In this document: piece after piece, positions 16,280 through 24,449 of the stretch | Layout: each line of letters begins with the position of its first letter | How positions within the stretch are numbered: position 1 is the first letter of the stretch | From: JAVXTH01 sp036641395 | GTDB lineage: Bacteria > Bacillota_I > Bacilli_A > Erysipelotrichales > Erysipelotrichaceae | Length of the DNA: 40,983 bases | NCBI GenBank assembly: GCA_036641395.1 | Contig: JAVWEY010000010.1 | Span: 1-40,983, forward strand | Reading direction: 5' to 3' | The notes under the pieces: generated by a model | The model's database searches: none | What the model saw: the letters and a program-made list of their open reading frames with translations, nothing else | Told to the model about the DNA's origin: nothing | Made by a program: the position numbers and the translations under genes

Positions 16280-17808
16280 AAAGAGCATTAGTAAGTGTAT
16301 CAGATAAATCTAATTTAGTTGAATTTGTTAGTGAATTAGTTTCATTAGGTTATGAAATTATCTCAACCGGAGGAACAAAAAAGGCATTAGAAAATTCAGG
16401 TATTAAAACAATTGGAATTTCAGAGATTACTGGCTTTCCAGAAATAATGGATGGACGTGTAAAAACATTACACCCTAATGTTCATGGAGCTTTATTATGT
16501 GTAAGAGATAACCCAGAACATGTTAAACAATTACATGATTTAAATATTGATTATATTGATTTAGTTTGTGTAAACTTATACCCATTTAAAGAAACAGTAT
16601 TAAAAGAAGGCGTAAGTCATGAAACAGTAATTGAAAATATTGATATTGGTGGACCGAGCATGTTAAGAAGTGCTTCAAAGAATTATAAGAGTATTCCAGT
16701 TATCTGTGATCCTGAAGATTATTCTAAGATTATTGAAGAACTAAAAGCAAATGGAGAAACAACACTTGCGACAAGAGAATACTTAGCAGCTAAGGTATTT
16801 CGATTAACGGCAAGTTATGATGCTATGATCGCAGATTATCTAACAAAACGCACAGGTGAGAAATACCCAGAGAAGTTTACGATTACATATGATAAAGTTC
16901 AAGATTTACGTTATGGAGAGAACCCACATCAAAGTGCGGCTTTCTATAAAAATATGAATCCTAAATATTCATTAGCCAATGCTCTTCAATTACATGGTAA
17001 AGAATTATCTTACAATAATATTCAAGATGGAAATGCTGCGATTGAAATTTTAAAAGATTATGCAGGTAAACCAACTGCAGTTGGTTTAAAACATATGAAT
17101 CCATGTGGTATTGGTAGTGGTACTACAATTGAGGAAGCATGGGAAAAATGCTTTGATGCAGATCCTATTTCAATCTTTGGTGGTATTATTGCCTTCAATG
17201 AACCAGTGAGCATGAAAATTGCGGAAAAACTATCAACGATGTTCTTAGAGATTATCATTGCACCAGATTATGATAAAGAAGCGCTAGAATTATTAATGAA
17301 AAAGAAAAATATTCGTTTATTAAAATTAGATACAAACTTATCTGTTAATACATTATATAAAGTAACAAATGTAAATGATGGTTTATTAGTTCAAGATATT
17401 GACTCTAAAATGGTAAAAGAAGATGAGTTGACGTGCGTTACAAAACGCAAACCAACGAGTGAAGAAATGGAACAATTAATGTTTGCTTGGAAAGCGGTAA
17501 AACATGTAAAATCAAATGCAATTGTTTTAGTTAAAAATAATATGACAATTGGTGTAGGTGCAGGACAGATGAATCGTGTTGGTGCTGCTAATATAGCGAT
17601 TGAACAAGCTAAAGAAAAAGCAAAAGGTTCTGTTATGTCATCCGATGCATATTTCCCAATGAGTGATACTTGTGAAGCAGCAATTAAAGCTGGGGTAACT
17701 GCTATTATTCAACCAGGGGGATCGATACACGATCAAGATTCAATTGATGTATGCGATGCTCATAATATCGCAATGGTTTATACTGGTGTTCGCCATTTTA
17801 AACATTAG
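16276..17808 (+). CDS. purH: Bifunctional AICAR transformylase / IMP cyclohydrolase
   Basis: This 510-residue enzyme performs the last two steps to IMP. The N-terminal IMP cyclohydrolase domain (about 1-195) contains SVSDKSNL, STGGTKKAL and MDGRVKTLHP. The AICAR transformylase domain follows, with LRYGENPHQ and the catalytic KHMNPCG. The C-terminal region has SDAYFPMSDT and QPGGSIHDQD. It is the last gene of this transcript, followed by a terminator. purD, purB and guaB/purA are absent from the window, so GAR synthetase and adenylosuccinate lyase must be encoded elsewhere. Confidence 0.95.
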   Translation: MKRALVSVSDKSNLVEFVSELVSLGYEIISTGGTKKALENSGIKTIGISEITGFPEIMDGRVKTLHPNVHGALLCVRDNPEHVKQLHDLNIDYIDLVCVNLYPFKETVLKEGVSHETVIENIDIGGPSMLRSASKNYKSIPVICDPEDYSKIIEELKANGETTLATREYLAAKVFRLTASYDAMIADYLTKRTGEKYPEKFTITYDKVQDLRYGENPHQSAAFYKNMNPKYSLANALQLHGKELSYNNIQDGNAAIEILKDYAGKPTAVGLKHMNPCGIGSGTTIEEAWEKCFDADPISIFGGIIAFNEPVSMKIAEKLSTMFLEIIIAPDYDKEALELLMKKKNIRLLKLDTNLSVNTLYKVTNVNDGLLVQDIDSKMVKEDELTCVTKRKPTSEEMEQLMFAWKAVKHVKSNAIVLVKNNMTIGVGAGQMNRVGAANIAIEQAKEKAKGSVMSSDAYFPMSDTCEAAIKAGVTAIIQPGGSIHDQDSIDVCDAHNIAMVYTGVRHFKH

Positions 17809-17814
17809 ATAATC

Positions 17815-17843
17815 AAGAAGAGTTTAACCACTCTTCTTTTTTT
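17815..17843 (+). terminator. Terminator of the purine operon
   Basis: AAGAAGAG/CTCTTCTT, 8-base loop, followed by a T run; 6 bases after the purH stop. Confidence 0.88.
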
Positions 17844-17853
17844 ATTCTATAAT

Positions 17854-17885
17854 AAAAAAGCTACAAGGATTTACCTTATAGCTTT
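17854..17885 (-). terminator. Terminator of the DUF1846 gene
   Basis: On the minus strand AAAGCTATAAGG pairs with CCTTGTAGCTTT (12 bp, one wobble, 5-base loop), followed by T. It lies 5 bases after the stop codon. Confidence 0.88.
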
Positions 17886-17890
17886 GATAC

Positions 17891-19375
17891 TTATCGATGA
17901 TATAGCTTTTTCGTTTGATATTGTGGTTCACATGTTAAATTCATATGTAATTTACGGTACACATTTTTATCTACTTCCGATAAAATCACAGAACTATGAG
18001 CTTCACAATCTTTTAATTTAGATAATTGTTGAAGAGCTAAATGTGATAAAGGATTAGTTGTAGCACTAATTGATAAAGCGATTAATACTTCATCACTATG
18101 TAGACGCGGGTTATTGTTTCCCAGTGATTCTGTTTTTAATTTTTGAATTGGTTCAATAATGCTTGGTGATATTAAAGGAATATCATCATTTATATTACCA
18201 AGTACTTTAAGTGCATTTAATAATGCAGCAGCACTTGCACCTAACAAGGAACTTGTTTTACCAGTTACAATTTGTCCATTGCATAATTCAATCGCAACAG
18301 CAGGTGAACCGGTAAGTTCAGCTTTTTTATTGGCAAGTGCAACGCATTTACGTTCTTCAAGCGCTGTATTTGCTTGTGACATAACAATTTCAATTTTCTC
18401 AATTGTTTGTTCACCAATCGCACCTATTTTATAATCAACTAATGCTTGATAATAACGGCGAATGATTTCATCACGACTAGCACGTATTGCGACGTCATCA
18501 TCAATAATACACTTACCAGCCATATTAACACCCATATCGGTAGGCGATTTATATGGACTACTTCCTAAGATTCGTTCAAACATTGTATTAAGTACAGGGA
18601 AAATTTCCACATCGCGGTTATAATTAACCGCTGCTTGGCCATAGGCTTCTAAGTGAAAGGGGTCAATCATATTAATATCATTTAAATCTGCAGTAGCAGC
18701 TTCATAAGCTAGGTTTACTGGATGTTTCAATGGAAGATTCCATATTGGAAAAGTTTCAAATTTCGCATATCCAGCTTTAATACCACGTTTATGTTCATGA
18801 TAAAGCTGTGATAAACAAGTTGCCATTTTTCCACTACCAGGACCAGGTGCGGTTACTACAACTAGTGGTTTTGTTGTTTCAATAAATTCATTCTTTCCAT
18901 ATCCTTCATCGGATACAATAAATGGAATATTATTGGGATAACCACTAATCGTATAATGTAGAGCTACTTTAATACCAAGGTTCTCTAATAGGTGTTTAAA
19001 AGTATCAGCAGCACTTTGATTGTTGTATTGAGTAATAACTACACTACCAACATACAAACCAACACCACGAAAGGCATCAATTAGTCTTAATACTTCAACA
19101 TCATAAGAAATACCTAAATCACTTCTTACTTTATTCTTCTCAATATCACTACAGTTGATTACAATAATAATCTCAACTTGTTCTTTAAGCGTTAATAACA
19201 TCTTTAATTTACTATCAGGTAAAAATCCGGGCAAAACACGAGAAGCGTGATGATCGTCAAAAAGTTTTCCACCAAATTCCAAGTATAGTTTATTGTCAAA
19301 AGATGAAATGCGTTTACGAATCTGTTCAGATTGTAATTTTAAATATAAATCATTGTCAAATGCTTTTTCTTTCAT
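17891..19375 (-). CDS. DUF1846 (UPF0371) family protein
   Basis: The 494-residue protein matches the UPF0371/DUF1846 family, widespread in anaerobic Firmicutes and streptococci and without a settled function. Recognisable stretches are FDNDLYLKLQSEQIRKRI near the start, VVVTAPGPGSGKMATCLSQ near 180 (a glycine-rich, P-loop-like turn), and NLAYEAATADLNDINMIDPFHLE. The start is put at the ATG with GGAGGGA just upstream; an ATG 8 codons earlier overlaps that site and is unlikely. It is monocistronic, with its own extended -10 promoter and terminator, convergent with the purine operon. I see no membrane segments or signal peptide, so it should be cytoplasmic. Confidence 0.85.
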   Translation of the reverse strand: MKEKAFDNDLYLKLQSEQIRKRISSFDNKLYLEFGGKLFDDHHASRVLPGFLPDSKLKMLLTLKEQVEIIIVINCSDIEKNKVRSDLGISYDVEVLRLIDAFRGVGLYVGSVVITQYNNQSAADTFKHLLENLGIKVALHYTISGYPNNIPFIVSDEGYGKNEFIETTKPLVVVTAPGPGSGKMATCLSQLYHEHKRGIKAGYAKFETFPIWNLPLKHPVNLAYEAATADLNDINMIDPFHLEAYGQAAVNYNRDVEIFPVLNTMFERILGSSPYKSPTDMGVNMAGKCIIDDDVAIRASRDEIIRRYYQALVDYKIGAIGEQTIEKIEIVMSQANTALEERKCVALANKKAELTGSPAVAIELCNGQIVTGKTSSLLGASAAALLNALKVLGNINDDIPLISPSIIEPIQKLKTESLGNNNPRLHSDEVLIALSISATTNPLSHLALQQLSKLKDCEAHSSVILSEVDKNVYRKLHMNLTCEPQYQTKKLYHR

Positions 19376-19410
19376 GTCTTTCCCTCCAAGCTTAAGCAAA
19401 CTCTTTTGTA

Positions 19411-19419
19411 ATTATACCA
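19411..19419 (-). promoter_or_regulatory. Extended -10 promoter of the DUF1846 gene
   Basis: TGGTATAAT on the minus strand, about 36 bases before the start codon. No good -35 box is present. Confidence 0.5.
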
Positions 19420-19548
19420 GATACGCGATGAATTTAGTTATAAATAATCAAAAAAATAAAATTAAATATGATAAAAATGGTAATCCTATTAAAGATACAG
19501 TAAATTTTATAATAAAGTGATAATTATTATGAAAATTACACAAAAACA

Positions 19549-19576
19549 TTGAAGGGTATGGTAAAATGCATATAGA
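19549..19576 (+). promoter_or_regulatory. Possible murA promoter
   Basis: TTGAAG, 16 bases, TATAGA. A TATAAT at 19630-19635 with a poor -35 is an alternative. The 285 bases between the two divergent genes hold no other feature that I can support. Confidence 0.3.
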
Positions 19577-19684
19577 TAATTAATGTAATAAGAAGATAAA
19601 TATTTGTGGTTATATTTCAATAAATGAATTATAATACATGGGCATTAAAGTAATATGAAAGTAAAATTGGAAGGAGATTATCAA

Positions 19685-20953
19685 ATGAGTGAAGTTATAA
19701 AAATAGAGGGTGGCCATAAATTAAATGGTACCGTTAAAATATCAGGTTCAAAGAATGCCACGGTAGCATTAATACCGGCAGCAATACTTGCCAATGGTCC
19801 AGTTACAATTTGTGGTGTTCCTAATATTTCAGATGTGGCATCGCTTGCAGTGTTACTTCGTGATTTAGGTGTTGAAGTTATTTTTAAAGCAGAGGATCAT
19901 ATTATTATTGATCCCACTCATATGAAAAATAAACCAATGACACAAGATGCAGTTAGTAAACTAAGAGCTTCTTATTATTTTATGGGAGCATTATTAGGTA
20001 AATATGGTTATGTGGAAATGAAGATGCCAGGTGGATGCTATTTAGGACCTCGTCCCATTGATTTACACTTGAAGGGATTTGAAGCATTAGGTGCAAGTGT
20101 TACTTATGATCATGGCTCTTATATTATTGAGGCAAAAGAATTAATTGGTAATAAAGTATTCTTAGATATTTCAAGTGTTGGAGCTACGCTAAATATTATG
20201 ATGGCAGCAGTTTATGCCAAAGGCAGAACAATAATTGAAAATGCCGCAAAAGAACCAGAAATTATTGATGTTGCGACTTTATTAAATAAAATGGGTGCTA
20301 AAATTCGTGGAGTTGGTACCAATGTTATTACGATTGATGGAGTAGATCACTTAGGTGGTTGTTTCCATGAAATTATACCAGATCGCATTGAAGCGGCAAC
20401 TTATATTGTATTGGCAGCAACAGCAGCTCAAGAAGTAACGATTGAAAATATTATACCGCAACATTTAGAATCGTTGTTAAGTAAACTACAAGAAATCGGG
20501 ATTGATTTAGAAGTTGATATTGATAAGGTAACCGTTAGAAGAAAAGACAATGTGTTAGTTGCAACGGATATCAAGACACTTCCTTACCCAGGTTTTGCAA
20601 CAGATATCCAGCAACCGCTTACGGCATTATTAACGCAGGCTACAGGACAATCTATTATAACGGAAACAATTTATACAGAACGCTTTAAACATTGCCAAGA
20701 ATTGAATAAAATGGGTGCTAATATCGCAGTTATGACTCCTAGCGCAATGATTAACGGACCGACTAAATTATCGGGTGCACAAGTTGTTGCCACTGATTTA
20801 AGATGTGGAGCATGCTTAGTAATTGCCGGTTTAATTGCAGATGGAATTACTGAAATTCATGAGATTTATCATATTGATCGAGGTTATGAAAACTTAGATG
20901 GTAAGTTAAGTGAATTAGGCGCTAAAATATGGAGAGAAGAAGTACAAGACTAA
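19685..20953 (+). CDS. murA: UDP-N-acetylglucosamine 1-carboxyvinyltransferase
   Basis: This 422-residue enzyme transfers enolpyruvyl from PEP to UDP-GlcNAc, the first committed step of peptidoglycan synthesis. The start is the ATG with AAGGAG 9 bases upstream, 10 codons inside a longer frame. The N-terminus shows GGHKLNGTVKISGSKNA with the conserved Lys23 and Asn24. The catalytic loop has Cys118 in PGGCYLGPRPIDLHL, so the enzyme should be fosfomycin-sensitive (family knowledge). The C-terminus has DLRCGACLVIAGLIADG. Many Firmicutes carry two murA genes; whether this is MurAA or MurAB cannot be decided here. No hairpin terminator is seen before the next promoter, so readthrough to the T-box terminator is possible. 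Confidence 0.93.
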   Translation: MSEVIKIEGGHKLNGTVKISGSKNATVALIPAAILANGPVTICGVPNISDVASLAVLLRDLGVEVIFKAEDHIIIDPTHMKNKPMTQDAVSKLRASYYFMGALLGKYGYVEMKMPGGCYLGPRPIDLHLKGFEALGASVTYDHGSYIIEAKELIGNKVFLDISSVGATLNIMMAAVYAKGRTIIENAAKEPEIIDVATLLNKMGAKIRGVGTNVITIDGVDHLGGCFHEIIPDRIEAATYIVLAATAAQEVTIENIIPQHLESLLSKLQEIGIDLEVDIDKVTVRRKDNVLVATDIKTLPYPGFATDIQQPLTALLTQATGQSIITETIYTERFKHCQELNKMGANIAVMTPSAMINGPTKLSGAQVVATDLRCGACLVIAGLIADGITEIHEIYHIDRGYENLDGKLSELGAKIWREEVQD

Positions 20954-20971
20954 AATCAAAAAAATCGATGA

Positions 20972-21000
20972 TTGACAGGCATTATTTATAGTGATATAGT
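20972..21000 (+). promoter_or_regulatory. Promoter of the T-box/trpXYZ transcript
   Basis: TTGACA, 17 bases, TATAGT: close to the sigma-A consensus and just upstream of the T-box leader. Confidence 0.8.
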
Positions 21001-21006
21001 TTAAAA

Positions 21007-21281
21007 AACCTTAGATGAAGAGATAAAACAACTTACGCGCTTATAGAAAGTTTAGGATGATGGAATCTAAACAGAAATGCGAACTTGTAAATGGACTTTG
21101 GAGGGATTTCGTGAAATGAGTAATCATAGTAGCGAAAGACGTGTGTTCGCGTTAAGAACTAGAGATGTGTTGGCATCTTGAAATGAGTGGATGTTTTTTA
21201 AGACATCAATACAGGTGGTACCGCAGGTGTAAATATAAACACTTGTCCTGAGAAGTAATTCTTTTGGACAAGTGTTTTTTT
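21007..21281 (+). promoter_or_regulatory. T-box leader, specifier probably TGG (tRNA-Trp)
   Basis: The leader ends with the T-box core GGTGGTACCGC (21214-21224), which binds the uncharged tRNA acceptor end, followed by a strong terminator. In the antiterminator, CAGG and AGGTGT pair with ACACTT and CCTG taken from the terminator arm. The Stem I region contains GTTTAG/CTAAAC as the distal hairpin and, on its 3' side, AAATGGACTTTGGAG. This fits the usual pattern of codon followed by ACTTTGGAG, which places TGG (21092-21094) as the specifier, i.e. tryptophan. The T-box tetranucleotide is TGGT, which pairs best with an A discriminator base but can wobble with G73 of tRNA-Trp. The downstream TrpXYZ-type transporter supports the tryptophan assignment. 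Confidence 0.9.
21238..21281 (+). terminator. T-box regulated terminator
   Basis: AACACTTGTCC pairs with GGACAAGTGTT over 11 bp with a 17-base loop, followed by T. Its 5' arm is shared with the antiterminator. Confidence 0.92.
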
Positions 21282-21300
21282 GTATAGAGGAGGTGGTCTT

Positions 21301-21396
21301 GTGATCCTAAGAATCACGTATTTATGGCGAAGCAAGCCATATCAGATGCAAGAAATAAATATAAATGAAAGAGAGGAATTTCAAAATGAAATTTAA
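21301..21396 (+). CDS. Short reading frame between T-box and trpX (31 codons)
   Basis: AGGAGGTG (21288-21295), a full match to the anti-Shine-Dalgarno sequence, precedes a GTG at 5 bases spacing. The frame starts MILRITYLWRSKPYQ, holds one Trp codon, and ends with TAA inside trpX (11 bases overlap). I do not recognise the peptide. The region also forms two small hairpins, GTGAT/ATCAC (21301-21317) and TATGGC/GCCATA (21323-21341). It may be a coupling frame that delivers ribosomes to trpX, or the strong site may be fortuitous. The site is stronger than that of trpX itself. Confidence 0.4.
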   Translation: MILRITYLWRSKPYQMQEININEREEFQNEI

Positions 21397-22360
21397 ATTA
21401 ATGGGATGTGCACTATTAAGTGCTTGTATATTATGTGGATGTGGAAATGAATCAAAGGATGATGCAAAATATAAAATAGGGGTTGCGCAAATCGTCGAAC
21501 ATAGTTCTTTGAATACAATTCGAGATAGTTTTAAGAAACAAATGAAAGTATTAGGATATGATGATAAAGCAGAAATTGAATATAAAGATGCAGGGAATGA
21601 TCAGTCAACTTTAAACTCAATTATGCAGAAATTTGATGGGAATAAAATGGATGTAATTGTCGCAATTGCAACGCCTACGGCACAAGCAGCAGCGAATTAT
21701 CGAAAACATATGCCAGTTGTATTTTCAGCTGTATCTGATCCAATTGGTGCAGGGTTAATTGATGATTTAAATAAACCGAATTTGAATATTACAGGAACAA
21801 GTGATGAAATTCAAGTAGATCAAATATTATCTTTGGCTTTACAATTAAATGAGAATATAAAAACAATTGGATTTATTTATAATAGTAGTGAAGCAAATTC
21901 AATATCTAATTTAGAGAAAGCAAAAGCGTTTTGTAAGGAAAAGAACATTGAAATAAATGTTTCTCCGATTACAAGTAGTGGTGAAGTTAAACAAGCTGCT
22001 GATATTCTAGTAAGTAAATGTGATGCTATTTTCGCACCGAATGATAATACAATTGCTACTGCAATGCCTTCACTTGCGAAAGTATGCAAAGATGCATTAG
22101 TTCCTTTATATACCGGTGCAGATTCAATGGTTCAAGATGGAGGTTTTGCTAGTGTTGGAATTGATTATAAGCGACTAGGAAAAGAAACCGCTAATATGGT
22201 AGATGAAATTCTTAAAGGGAAAGATGTGAAAGAAATTCCAGTAAGAGTTTTTAAAGAAGATTTAAATATTTATGTAAACAAAAAAGTAATGAAAGAATTA
22301 AATATTAAATTACCTGAATCAATTTTAAAAAACAAGAATTTAGTAATGATGGGTAAATAA
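21386..22360 (+). CDS. trpX: ABC transporter substrate-binding lipoprotein, TrpX-like
   Basis: The 324-residue protein belongs to the ABC_sub_bind family (COG2984). It starts with a lipoprotein signal peptide; the lipobox is ILCGC (an alternative LSAC lies four to five residues before), so it is tethered to the membrane outside the cell. The mature part shows YKIGVAQIVEH, VIVAIATPTAQAA, VFSAVSDPIGAGL and TGADSMVQDGGFASVGIDY, typical of this family. The start chosen has GAGAGG 9 bases upstream; an ATG 7 codons earlier overlaps that site. The substrate is inferred to be tryptophan from the TGG T-box and from the streptococcal TrpXYZ system. The permease begins 1 base after its stop. Confidence 0.88.
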   Translation: MKFKLMGCALLSACILCGCGNESKDDAKYKIGVAQIVEHSSLNTIRDSFKKQMKVLGYDDKAEIEYKDAGNDQSTLNSIMQKFDGNKMDVIVAIATPTAQAAANYRKHMPVVFSAVSDPIGAGLIDDLNKPNLNITGTSDEIQVDQILSLALQLNENIKTIGFIYNSSEANSISNLEKAKAFCKEKNIEINVSPITSSGEVKQAADILVSKCDAIFAPNDNTIATAMPSLAKVCKDALVPLYTGADSMVQDGGFASVGIDYKRLGKETANMVDEILKGKDVKEIPVRVFKEDLNIYVNKKVMKELNIKLPESILKNKNLVMMGK

Positions 22361-22361
22361 G

Positions 22362-23237
22362 ATGAATTTATCGATTATAACAGGAGCGATTGAGTTAGGA
22401 CTAATCTATGCGATTATGTCACTTGGGATATATGTCTCTTTTCGTGTATTAAATATTCCTGATTTAAGTGTAGATGGAAGTTTTACCTTAGGATGTTGTG
22501 TCTCAGCTGTTTTATGTATGAATGGACAAGCTGCTCTTGGCATAATATTCGCATTCCTAGCAGGAGCAATAGCTGGAATTGTCACAGGATTCTTGCATAC
22601 AAAACTAAAGATTCAAGTTATTCTTGCTGGTATTCTAACAATGAGTGCTCTTTATTCGGTTAACCTTAGGATTATGGATGGAAAACCGAATTTACCACTC
22701 GCACAATATGAAACAATCTTTACAAAGATAACGGATACTCCGTATATGAGTTTGTTATTAATTATTTTATTAGTTTTAATTACCTTGATAATTATATATT
22801 TATTTATGCATTCCTCACTTGGATTAAGTATTCGAGCTACAGGAGATAATGAAGCAATGGTTAAGAGCAGTTCAATTAATACCGATGCCATGAAGATGAT
22901 TGGTTTAGCGATTGCCAATGCTTTGGTGGCATTATCAGGGGGTATTCTTGCCCAATATCAACAATTTGCTGATGTGTCAGGGGGGATTGGAATGATGGTA
23001 ATTGGACTTGCTTCAATTATTATAGGGGAAGCTGTATTTAGAAATCATAGTTTAAAAGTATCACTTTGTTCAGCTGTTTTTGGTTCTGTTATTTATCGTA
23101 CTTTATTAACAATTGCTTTAATGACTTGGTTATCACCTAGTGATTTAAAACTGTTTTCCGCGGTTTTGGTGGTAGTCGCAATTTCATTACCAAGTATAAA
23201 AGAAACATATCAAAAAGTGAGGAAACATCATGCTTAA
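22362..23237 (+). CDS. trpY: ABC transporter permease, TrpY-like
   Basis: The 291-residue membrane protein has about eight hydrophobic segments and belongs to the branched-chain-type permease group (COG4120) that pairs with ABC_sub_bind lipoproteins. Recognisable stretches are NIPDLSVDGSFTLG near 35, GILTMSALYSVNLRIMDGKPNLP near 95, and GLSIRATGDNEAMVKSSSIN near 155, the likely coupling loop to the ATPase. It follows trpX after one base and overlaps trpZ by 8 bases. Only one permease is encoded, so a homodimer is expected. Substrate inference is as for trpX. Confidence 0.88.
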   Translation: MNLSIITGAIELGLIYAIMSLGIYVSFRVLNIPDLSVDGSFTLGCCVSAVLCMNGQAALGIIFAFLAGAIAGIVTGFLHTKLKIQVILAGILTMSALYSVNLRIMDGKPNLPLAQYETIFTKITDTPYMSLLLIILLVLITLIIIYLFMHSSLGLSIRATGDNEAMVKSSSINTDAMKMIGLAIANALVALSGGILAQYQQFADVSGGIGMMVIGLASIIIGEAVFRNHSLKVSLCSAVFGSVIYRTLLTIALMTWLSPSDLKLFSAVLVVVAISLPSIKETYQKVRKHHA

Positions 23238-23985
23238 ATTAGAGAATGTTAAAGTAACATTTCATAAAAATACCCCAGATGAAAGAGATGCATTAAAAGC
23301 CTTATCACTGACATTAGAAGATGGTGATTTTGTAAGTGTTTTGGGAAGTAATGGAGCAGGTAAAAGTACGCTATTACATGCAATATGTGGTGAAGTAGAG
23401 ATAACTGGTGGAAAGATAATGTTGGATGATATTGATATAACCTATATGGATGAACATAAACGTTCTCGTTACATTGGAACATTATTTCAAGATCCAATGA
23501 AAGGCACAGCTCCTCATCTAACGATTGAAGAGAATTTAGCTTTAGCTTATTGTCACAATAAGTATTCTGTCTTTAAAAAAGGAATATCTAAACAAGATCA
23601 TAATTTCTTTTATGAGTGTTTAAAACAGTTAAATTTAGGTTTAGAAGAACGAATGCAAAGCCAAGTTGGTTTATTATCTGGAGGGCAAAGACAGGCATTA
23701 ACTTTATTAATGGCGACGATTACTCCTCCCAAATTATTAATGTTAGATGAACATACGGCTGCATTGGATCCTAAGACGGCTTTGCAAGTCATGGATTTAA
23801 CCGATACAATTATTAAAAGAAGCAAGATAACGACAATGATGATTACTCATAATCTTAAACAAGCGCTATCTTATGGTAATAAAACAATCATTTTACAAGA
23901 TGGAAAGATTGTGAATATTTTAGAAGGTAAAGAAAGAGATGAAATGAGTATTGAGAAGCTTATAACTTTCTATGATATTCATTAA
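23230..23985 (+). CDS. trpZ: ABC transporter ATP-binding protein, TrpZ-like
   Basis: The 251-residue ATPase has Walker A GSNGAGKST (near 39-47), the Q-loop in LFQDPMKGTAPHLTIEENL, the signature LLSGGQRQALTLLMA, Walker B KLLMLDEHTAALDP and the H-loop TMMITHN. The DEHTAALDP sequence and the PMKGTAPHLTIEEN segment are typical of the COG1101 group that accompanies ABC_sub_bind transporters. It completes the trpXYZ operon. No clear terminator follows; two -10 elements of the next transcript begin shortly after. Confidence 0.9.
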   Translation: MLKLENVKVTFHKNTPDERDALKALSLTLEDGDFVSVLGSNGAGKSTLLHAICGEVEITGGKIMLDDIDITYMDEHKRSRYIGTLFQDPMKGTAPHLTIEENLALAYCHNKYSVFKKGISKQDHNFFYECLKQLNLGLEERMQSQVGLLSGGQRQALTLLMATITPPKLLMLDEHTAALDPKTALQVMDLTDTIIKRSKITTMMITHNLKQALSYGNKTIILQDGKIVNILEGKERDEMSIEKLITFYDIH

Positions 23986-24080
23986 GGATATGTGACATGG
24001 TTTGTTTTAAGTAGTTAAATTGCTTTGCTATAATGAAAATAGTTGGGATGAATTGCTCGAAATTTTGAAATAAAAAATGA

Positions 24081-24108
24081 TTGCATATTGAAAGACTTAT
24101 GCTATAAT
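24081..24108 (+). promoter_or_regulatory. Promoter of rpmE
   Basis: TTGCAT, 16 bases, TATAAT with an extended TGC before the -10. A further TGCTATAAT at 24026-24034, with a poor -35, may be a second promoter. Confidence 0.7.
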
Positions 24109-24123
24109 GATATAGCACTTACT

Positions 24124-24151
24124 TTAGATTAAAAGATATAAAAGAATCTAA
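24124..24151 (+). promoter_or_regulatory. 5' UTR hairpin of rpmE
   Basis: TTAGATT pairs with AATCTAA around a 14-base AT-rich loop, ending 5 bases before the GGAAGGAG ribosome binding site. Ribosomal protein L31 leaders that mediate autoregulation are known in several phyla, and this could be one. The evidence is only position and pairing. Confidence 0.4.
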
Positions 24152-24171
24152 GGCGGAAGGAGAGAAATCAA

Positions 24172-24375
24172 ATGAAAAAAGATATTCATCCAGAATACCA
24201 CAAAATCGTTGTAAAATGTGCTTCATGTGGAGCTGAGTTTGAATCAGGATCTACCAGTAAAGAACTTAAAGTTGATACGTGTTCTAATTGCCATCCTTTC
24301 TATACAGGAAGACAGCGTTTCGCAGCAGCTCAAGGTAGAATCGAGAAATTCAACAAAAAATACGGAATTAAGTAA
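24172..24375 (+). CDS. rpmE: Ribosomal protein L31, zinc-binding form
   Basis: This 67-residue large-subunit protein starts MKKDIHPEYHKI, as L31 does. Cysteines 16 and 19 (CASC) and 37 and 40 (CSNC) form the zinc site, so this is the zinc-containing C+ form rather than the zinc-starvation paralogue. The C-terminus HPFYTGRQRF is conserved. It is monocistronic between a strong promoter and a terminator. An 8-base GGAAGGAG site precedes the ATG. Confidence 0.95.
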   Translation: MKKDIHPEYHKIVVKCASCGAEFESGSTSKELKVDTCSNCHPFYTGRQRFAAAQGRIEKFNKKYGIK

Positions 24376-24382
24376 AAAAAAG

Positions 24383-24412
24383 AAAATAAGGACTGAGAGG
24401 TCCTTATTTTTT
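24383..24412 (+). terminator. Terminator of rpmE
   Basis: AAAATAAGGAC pairs with GTCCTTATTTT around a 6-base loop and runs into T. Confidence 0.88.
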
Positions 24413-24421
24413 TGGTATAAT
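24413..24421 (+). promoter_or_regulatory. Extended -10 promoter of tdk-prfA-prmC
   Basis: TGGTATAAT directly after the rpmE terminator tail and 28 bases before tdk. The -35 region falls in the terminator and is poor. Confidence 0.5.
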
Positions 24422-24449
24422 AGAGTTAAGTTGTAGGAGGATTGCTTTT

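Noticed and set aside
19429..19520. Plus-strand frame of 30 codons (MNLVINNQKNK...) in the murA upstream region
   Set aside because: No ribosome binding site and AT-rich low-complexity content; it overlaps the promoter of the DUF1846 gene.
21081..21087. CTT or TTG after GAA in the T-box Stem I as specifier (Leu)
   Set aside because: The context after the codon does not fit the usual ACTTTGGAG pattern, which TGG at 21092-21094 does, and the downstream genes are TrpXYZ-like.
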